From Paraspadella gotoi (lineage: Eukaryota; Chaetognatha): DNA of 64,000 nucleotides. Under the pieces are notes generated by a model, which did no database searches, had not been told where the DNA came from, and saw only the letters and a program-made list of their open reading frames with translations. The stretch is from contig CM119267.1 of the NCBI GenBank assembly GCA_051294375.1, forward strand, positions 15,974,105 through 16,038,104. The letters run 5' to 3'. The number at the start of each line of letters is the position of its first letter. Position 1 is the first letter of the stretch. Shown piece by piece: positions 57,301 through 64,000 of the stretch. The position numbers and the translations under genes are program-made.

Positions 57301-59898
57301 GATGCCACACCTTTCAGATAAGTGGGCGAAAAAAGTGGTTATTTTTAGACAGAATCATAATTCGGAACGACGATCTCTCCTTTATTGATTTCTTGTCTTT
57401 TCTTGCATAAACCAAGAAGTTTTTCTCGATTTCAGACCACCGGGCGAAAAAATGGAAAGGATCCCAGCGGCGACGAGCAAAGCGAAGATGGCGGCGTAAA
57501 AAGGGGGGGGGTCAACAGCCGCATCAGCGGTCAAATCATCGAAGAAAAAAGAAGGCTTCGGTGGCCGCCGGCAGCCCCCGTTCCCTGCATCAATCCGGGA
57601 ACGCCGTCTTCAGAGTCGGCGTCGTCGTCCACGCCGGGATCGAAAACTTTAATTCCAATGCTCACGTTTGCAAGCGACGCCACTATTTGCATTAGCTGCG
57701 AAAAGTTTCAACGTCTGTGGCCCGGCAGATCGTCGAAACTGGTGCGTCTCTCAAGCCCGCTGCTTCAACTGCTTGGGAAGGCGGTCATCGTGTCGAAAAC
57801 TGGCCCTACAAGGAGCGCGCTTTTGGTGGACGAAATCATCATGCCGCTTGCTCCACTAGACGGATTGGAGCCGCCGTCGAGATCGCGGGATTTTCGAAAG
57901 TATCTTCAAAGCAATTCGACATCGAAGAGCAGGCGGAAAATTCTAGTCTGACGCCGGCCGGCAGATATAGTCAGGATCGGCGCCGTGCGAAGAAGGCTAC
58001 GTGACTTTGCTGTTTAGTCGTCGAGCAGAGGCGCGTTTCTGCCCTTGCGGCGCCAATGAGCGATCGTCGTCTGAGCAACGTACAGTGTTCAGACTTTTGT
58101 ATTATTTTGGATTAAGGGAGATATTTGCGGTTTATTTGGTTTTTTAAAATATCCATTTTTACAAGTGAATTTGAAAATTTCAGCTTAGTCTCGTTAAATA
58201 TTTTTATCCCTTCGGCTCTGAGTCTAAACACTCCCTAGCCATAGGTGGAAAATTGAGATTTCTTCATGTTGTCGAATGGCGTTCCATGCATGGATATGGA
58301 GGTATGTCCTTCCGGCCGTGCGACGTTCTGCGTGTGGTGACGACGCATTACCGAGCGCGAGAAAGATTTCTCTCTTTTTATTCATCTCGTGGAGTCCGAG
58401 AATCGCTTTGCCGCGGTAGTAAAGTTTCCCTTCTCTACAAAGATGACGGGACCGGTGACGATCCAATCGCGCATGGGTCGTTGAGCGCGCGGAAATTCCA
58501 ATTTGACAACCTGGACTTCGTATGCGATGTCCGACAACGTGCAGCTCAGCCGTGAGTTTCGGGCGACATTTCGACGCCGATATTTTCCGGCGTCCATCAG
58601 CGAAGCGTGTCTTCAAACGTGCAGGGTGGCTTAGCTGTGGAGCGGAATCGGTCGACGATACGTTTTTAACGGGCCGAGGTGAACTGGATGCAGATGTAAT
58701 TTTACCTTCCATCGAGATGTTATCTTGGATCGCGATCAGGCCTACAGAGACGACGCCCGGAGATGATCTTTTCCAGGATGCCTCCGAGATGCCTGCGGCG
58801 TTCGGTTATGTTACGCTCGCGTCAGTTTTAGTCCTTTGAAAGTAAAATTAATTATCCATAAATGTCGCCTAATTCGTCTCACCGTTCGAGATAAGTTATG
58901 TTTTAATTGCGTTTATTTTTCCTGGCGATTTTTCGCTTTTCGGCCAAATATACGTATTCGGGTTAAAAAAAAAAAAAAAAAAAAAAAAATCGCGTTTTTT
59001 CTCGTTTTTCAAATATCGAATTTCATCTAAATTGCATGGATGCGTCTTTGGTGGAGTGAATATTATATATATATATATATATATATACTACACGGGAAAA
59101 TGGTGATATGGAATTAATTCGCAATGATGCGGACTGATTTTCTTTTTGGATATTGGGATCGACGTGGCCATTACGAGCGTCTAGTCTCCATGGTAACCAA
59201 AGAACATCCGGGTCTCGTCGCCGAGTTGTCGCGGGTGGCTCCGTCCTCGTCGATTGTTGTCCCGTTCTCCGCCCATGGTTTTCGCGTTGTCTCGTGGATG
59301 CTGGATCGTCATTTGCTGGATTTCGTTAGCGCGTAGTTATAACTTTTTAGTTTTCAACGTGATCTGCGCAAGAAGCATCTCCTCGAGTCTCCTCGTCGAT
59401 ATTCCAATCGACAGCGAAACGCCTCTTTTTTCGCTAATTGTAAAAATATTTCGGTTTCAAGAATGGAATTTTTTCTCATATTTTAAAATCCGGCTATCAA
59501 CTACAAGATGTGCTGGAGAATCTCTCGGCTCATCGTGTAGTTGTCTCTTCGTCGACTGCGGGGGGAACACGGCTTAACGCTGTCCTCCGAGGCGAAGCAT
59601 GCGCGATCATGAGCGTTCCTCGTCTCGGCCTTCGACCGCCGAGAATTATGCATCCTTTAACGTCAGAACGACATTTATTCCCATTGGATCCAGAGGTCGG
59701 CCTAACTCGCTCTTCTTGTAGACGAAACCAAGTTGACGAGCATGTGGAGGCCACGGCGTTTATCAAGAAAAGGGTGGCCTAGCCAACGACTCGTACGGGC
59801 GGCGCGCGTTCGTGCGGACCTCGAATGAAAAATTTTCGATCGCGATCGATTTAAAAATCATCCGTTTGATATTAGTTTGGGGGAAAGTTGAAATTGAA
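54335..59898. mobile_element. Decayed LTR retrotransposon-like interior (BEL/Pao-like Gag remnant)
   Basis: The 5.6-kb interior is GC-richer than its flanks and has no frame longer than about 190 codons, as expected of a dead element. On the plus strand near 57760-57850, CFNCLG followed in another frame by GHRVENWPYKER and NHHAACS matches the zinc-knuckle and RNHHALLH-type region of BEL/Pao Gag, with a frame break between the halves and Trp where the last Cys is expected. I cannot identify reverse transcriptase or integrase motifs with confidence. An internal deletion is likely, because only 2 kb follows the knuckle. Homopolymer A (58966-58990) and (TA)n (59066-59087) tracts lie within it. 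Confidence 0.45.
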
Positions 59899-60268
59899 AT
59901 ACGAATACCTCACTCCAAAGAACTCAGCTCTTTGTGTTATTATTTTTCATTTTATTGCTATGCAATAAACGCGAAATTATTTTTACAGAGGCTTCGGCCG
60001 AAAAAGAAAATTCGTTTCGCCAGATTTGCTTATTTTTCGCTTCGCGGCGAATGAATTTCCCCCCATGGGGATGTACCTAACGCTGAATTCTGATTAAATG
60101 ATTTTTCAGAATTTGAATTTTTTGATTATTTATTTTTGCTGTTTAAGACATGTTTTATGCTTCAGAAACTGTTTTGTTTGGTTAGTAGCATTATTTTAAG
60201 AATTTTATTTTATTATTTTAGTGGACTGGAAGTAGGGTTTTTAAAAAATTTTAATTTAATTTATTTAT
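59899..60268. repeat. Right direct repeat (~370 bp), LTR-like
   Basis: Partner of 53965-54334, same orientation. See the left copy for shared blocks. Confidence 0.7.
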
Positions 60269-60569
60269 TTTCGATTTTGGTAGTGCACCCCCTACTTCGA
60301 AATTTTTTTTGTTCAGATTTTGACCAGTAAAATGAAATTTTCGAAATTATTCTCATTGTCTAATTTTTTAATGTACGGAATTTCACATTTTATAGTAAAG
60401 CTCAAAATGGGATTTTGGCCGTACAGGTCGTAAATCGTTATGCGATTTTATTCGCGTTTTCGGTTTTTATCGTACGTCATCGCGGGCTTGTTTATTTTGG
60501 AAGATTCGCGATTTTTTGAAATTTTTTTATTGAAAAAGAGAAAAAAATATTTTTTATTTTTAATATTTT

Positions 60570-61340
60570 TTGCCTCATTTGCATAACGGGTTTTTGCATA
60601 CGGACGTCGCGGTAGTTGTCGCTTCGTTCTTTGTTTTCGCTCCCTTTTTTCGCAGGTTTGGAGAGCCGTCCCTTGTCGAGTTTTCTCCAAGGGTTTCAAG
60701 CGGGAAACAAAACTTTATAAATTTCAAAGCTTCAAGATGCAAGCCCCTCCATGCAATTTGTCAGGTGCCCTGCACGATGACAGCCAGAGCAAAAGTTCCT
60801 GCTCGACAGGCTCCTGCAGGCGTTTCGCGTTGGCGGTCGCCTTCGCGGGATTGCAGGAGACGCAGAGTGCAGAGTGCCCCGGAAGAATCTGTGGGAACTG
60901 CAGGCGATTGTACAGTTCCGAGGCCCCCTGTGGTACTAGCGGACCTGTTAAGTCCGAACCTTGTGGAGGTGGTACAAGGTTTTGCAAGAAGAGCACAAGA
61001 GGCAGTTCTTTCTGCTGCTTCCCGAGGAGGAACCAGGACCTCGAAAGTCTGCGGGCCGGGACTCGCGAGCCCCCGCTTCGGGTGGCCGCGGAGGAGCGTG
61101 CCATCAGAGGGAGGTCCACCGGAGGCATTGTATGACGTCCGTTGAATCATTTCCGGCGTCGGACAGTCGCGCGAAAGGAAGGAGTTTCCTCCCGGGATCA
61201 GGCAGAAAGTATCGTCAAGGGCAGGCGCGGTCCCTTAGTCTGCAGGCTAGTAGGTAGAGAGGGACGTTGTTTGAGTTTCCAATCTCGACGGCTCTCTGTG
61301 TGTTTAGTGGCAGCGCTTGGTGTCCGTGGGGTCCCGGCGG
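60570..61340 (+). other. GC-rich patch with open frame, coding status unclear
   Basis: A GC-rich island in AT-rich DNA carries a 191-codon plus-strand frame ending at 61145, with overlapping frames open on both strands. The most protein-like stretch reads VVLADLLSPNLVEVVQGFARR. I recognise no domain. Overlapping openness on both strands is expected from GC-rich composition, so this may be a transposon fragment rather than a gene. Confidence 0.25.
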
Positions 61341-61974
61341 GAGATATTTGAGATTGTTTTAATATTTTTTTTTTGAAGTTGTTTTGCCGGACGGGTTTAG
61401 CATACCAGCCCTAACCTCCCTTCTGGGATATGGGGGCTAAGATTCTTGTTTACAAACAAGCCAACAACTAGAATGCATTGTTTAAAAGGTTTGGGGTTTA
61501 GGAAGCTCCATCCCCTGTTAAAACACTGAGCTGTTTTAAATATTGGTGGTTAGATGTCACGTGATTTACTTATTTATTTGGCGACAGTAAAGTAAGGTAA
61601 TATTGCGGCGCATTGTGTCAGTCTGAGATTTTTTCCAGTGCAGTGCATCCTAAACAATTATTAAATGTGCTTAATGAATAAGATATAAGTCGCAAAAAAA
61701 ATGTACCATTTGATTATAAATTACCTTAGGCTAATTTTTAATCTGCATTTTTCCGCACACTTGTAAATAAATTATAAATATTTATTTTTTATTTGTTTAT
61801 TTTCGTGCCTCTTTTATTAATTTTTTACAGAAGCGCGCAACGGATCTGGTTCGTCGTTCGTCAAAGGGTCAGTGGTTCTCTCCGGATGATTTTCATCTTG
61901 AGCGAAGTTCGCCACGAAGGACGGATTCTATAGTTAGTTTTTACTCTCTTTAGATTTTTCGTTTTTTGTTGTCC
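61341..61974. other. Noncoding
   Basis: AT-rich with no coding signal recognised. Confidence 0.4.
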
Positions 61975-62135
61975 GCGTCCGTTTTTAGCGGCCGACAATT
62001 TTTTTTGCTTTTCTGTCTGGCAGTCCGTTCTTAGTACGGCCAGACAATTTATTTATTTTTTCTGTCTGTCATGCGTCCGTAACTGCGGCCAGGAGCAAGT
62101 CCTGCTCCGTTCTAATACGGCCAGACATTTTTTAT
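61975..62135. repeat. ~45-bp imperfect tandem repeat, CGGCCAGACA core
   Basis: Three to four copies of a unit resembling TCCGTTCTTAGTACGGCC followed by AGACAATTT and a T-rich spacer. The unit is partly palindromic (CCGT...ACGG). Confidence 0.55.
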
Positions 62136-64000
62136 TTTAAAGAAACGGGGGCGCAGAAAGTTTTTTTCAATTTTTTGTGCGACGGCCGCCGGTGCGCAAA
62201 AGTTAAAAGTTTTTTTTCGTTTTTTTGAAACGCTTACAGCGTTTTTAAAGTAAAAATATTTAGAGAATTTTTTTATAAAATAAACCGAGCGTTTTTAAAC
62301 GGATTTAATTTTTAAATGATGGCTAATTTTTTATATATTTAATTATTCCTTTTCGTTTTTTTGATATAAATTTAATCTCCGTCGAGAGCGCGAGCGCAGC
62401 CTTGGCTCTTTTGTTCGGGTATTTTTTCTCTAAAGGTTAACAGGCCCCCGCGCCTGAAGGCTTAGGCTATTTTTTACTTTATTACGATGGCGCTCTATAG
62501 CTTTCTAAGAAGGCTTTTTTTTCCTTTTTCTGTGAGCTGAAAGCTCGTCTTTATTTATGATTTTAACCTATTTTTTTCATTTTAATTAATAGTTTAATTT
62601 TTTATTTCTTTATTTCCCCGTTTTTCTGGATTTATTCATTCGACCACATGAAAAGGTTGGATTCCTCCTGTGGCGGGAGTAAAGGGTTGGGATGCTCGAA
62701 ATAAGGATCGATTCGCTGTTAAAACGGGCGAAAAACGTTATTTATTAATCATTTTCTTTCAGTCACGTTCACTGATCGGATTTCCTATTTTTTCTGCACT
62801 TAGCAAAACTTTTTCTATGGGAGTGCCCCGCTAAAAAAGCCGTATTTATATTTTAATTTCAAATGTTTGGTTCATTTTTAATTTGCCCTATTTATTTCTT
62901 CGCATTTCTGCACCATGTGACTTGATCGGCATGGGGCGCCTTTGTGGACGGAGTTCTTCTTTGCTTTGCTCGGCTTTGACGTCCGTCTCGGTCAGCAAAG
63001 TATTGGTGGAAGGGTGTTTTTTCATGGCGTGCGGGAGGTTTCGTGGGAGGTTGTCCCGTGCAGCGGAAAAGTCGGCCCGTTTCTAGCCTCTCTTCGTTTT
63101 GAACCAATGTTTTTACTTTGACCTTTTTTTTCAAATCTCGATTTTTTTTTTGCCATTTTTCATGTATCGGTATTTTTTAAGCGTTTTTGTTTATGTAAAA
63201 GGAATTTTAAGGTTTTGCTTATCCATCGGAATGTTTAGATGTTTTTTCGCTGAGCAATCGGAAATTTCTTTTCTTTTCCGTTGGTATTTAGTAACGCGGC
63301 CATCGATCGTTTCGATGCATCGACGATTGGCCTCGTAAGTTTACAATGACATTGTTTTCGTGTTGTGCTCGTTAACCATCCGGTTTCAGCTGACGATGAA
63401 CATGACTTCCGGTTCGTAGTGGACGCTCGATCGTGACGGACGATTACGGGCTGAGGCTACGAATTTGGAAGTTGCGTTTGTCGTGCTGGGGCTTGATGCA
63501 AGGCGGGCATTTCGGGAAAATAAATTAATTGTATACTTACGCTTTTCTTAACTATTTTTTTATTGTTTAAATGAATATTTTATTTTTTTAGGTAAATATC
63601 GTTATTTGTGTGTTTGGTTTCGCAGGTTAATCTGCGATTTCAATCGATCGTACCGGCCTCGGTTATCTCGGATAAAGTGTTTTTTTTACTATCATTGCCT
63701 TTTTTCCTCAGATCTTCGCGACTTTACGCTCGAGTAGAAATTTGGGATTTTCCCCCGTTTCCCAAACATTACAAATTAACTACGCGTAGTTCTTTTCTTG
63801 TATTTTTGGGCTTAACGATTTTTTTTTGCTAAATGTTTTTTCGAAAAATTTTTCTTTTTTGTACGAACAGGTTCGTTCCCTCTCAGTTCGTGCGGGGGGT
63901 CGGCCATTTTTTGATAATGAAAATTTAGTATTTTTTAGAAAAATATGGTTTTAATAAATACTTTGTTCGTTTTTTTTAGAAAATTGGATATTTTTTCGTT
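62136..64000. other. AT-rich, no gene recognised
   Basis: T-rich homopolymers with a GC-richer patch at 62890-63090 that is open on both strands but shows no recognisable domain. A 12-bp palindrome TCGATGCATCGA lies near 63312-63325. Confidence 0.4.

Overview
The window is animal genomic DNA, probably from an invertebrate. The evidence is spliced genes with mostly short GT-AG introns (about 60-180 bp, a few longer), a Musashi RNA-binding protein, an ABCA lipid transporter, a mitochondrial ribosomal protein bS1m (MRPS28), NATD1, an EPHX4-type epoxide hydrolase, and a protein with a methyl-CpG-binding domain (MBD). Nothing bacterial or viral was recognised. The species cannot be named from the sequence. 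Nine runs of N mark assembly gaps, several of them abutting CT/GA microsatellites.

Region 1-18.5 kb is gene-dense. On the plus strand lie the 3' part of an ABCA transporter (1-4340), then four related nuclear-looking genes of unknown function (4931-6019, 6721-8395, 9603-10646, 10955-12088), then MRPS28, NATD1 and EPHX4-like (12411-14515) packed 80 and 24 bp apart. A 12-exon SLC16-like transporter (18532-14773, minus) converges on the hydrolase. The four unknown genes share an N-terminal domain of about 75 residues and a basic nuclear-localisation cluster. Three of them also share a C-terminal domain of about 110 residues. The fourth (6721-8395) carries an MBD with the usual methyl-cytosine contact residues in that place. 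This local family, with one member fused to a methyl-DNA reader, is the most interesting candidate for something undescribed. Close spacing, lack of internal polyadenylation signals, and 3' splice-site-like sequences just upstream of the start codons suggest that some of these genes are trans-spliced and that MRPS28-NATD1-EPHX form an operon; this is inference.

Region 18.5-31.8 kb has no gene I can support. It holds small transposon remnants (an interrupted MITE with a hAT-like insert, a Tigger-like MITE, a hAT-like end), a composite repeat built around CT microsatellites, and a 22-bp tandem array.

Region 31.8-53.9 kb contains the Musashi gene (33740-31862, minus), with a one-base frame break in RRM1. 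Upstream are fragments of one or more unidentified minus-strand genes interrupted by gaps. Beyond that lie many kilobases of strongly strand-biased purine or pyrimidine sequence with very long (GA)n/(CT)n runs.

Region 53.9-60.3 kb is bounded by two direct repeats of about 370 bp and contains only broken reading frames, one with a zinc-knuckle like BEL/Pao retrotransposon Gag. It is best read as a decayed LTR element. The last 3.7 kb has a GC-rich patch, short repeats and AT-rich DNA, and no gene I can identify.
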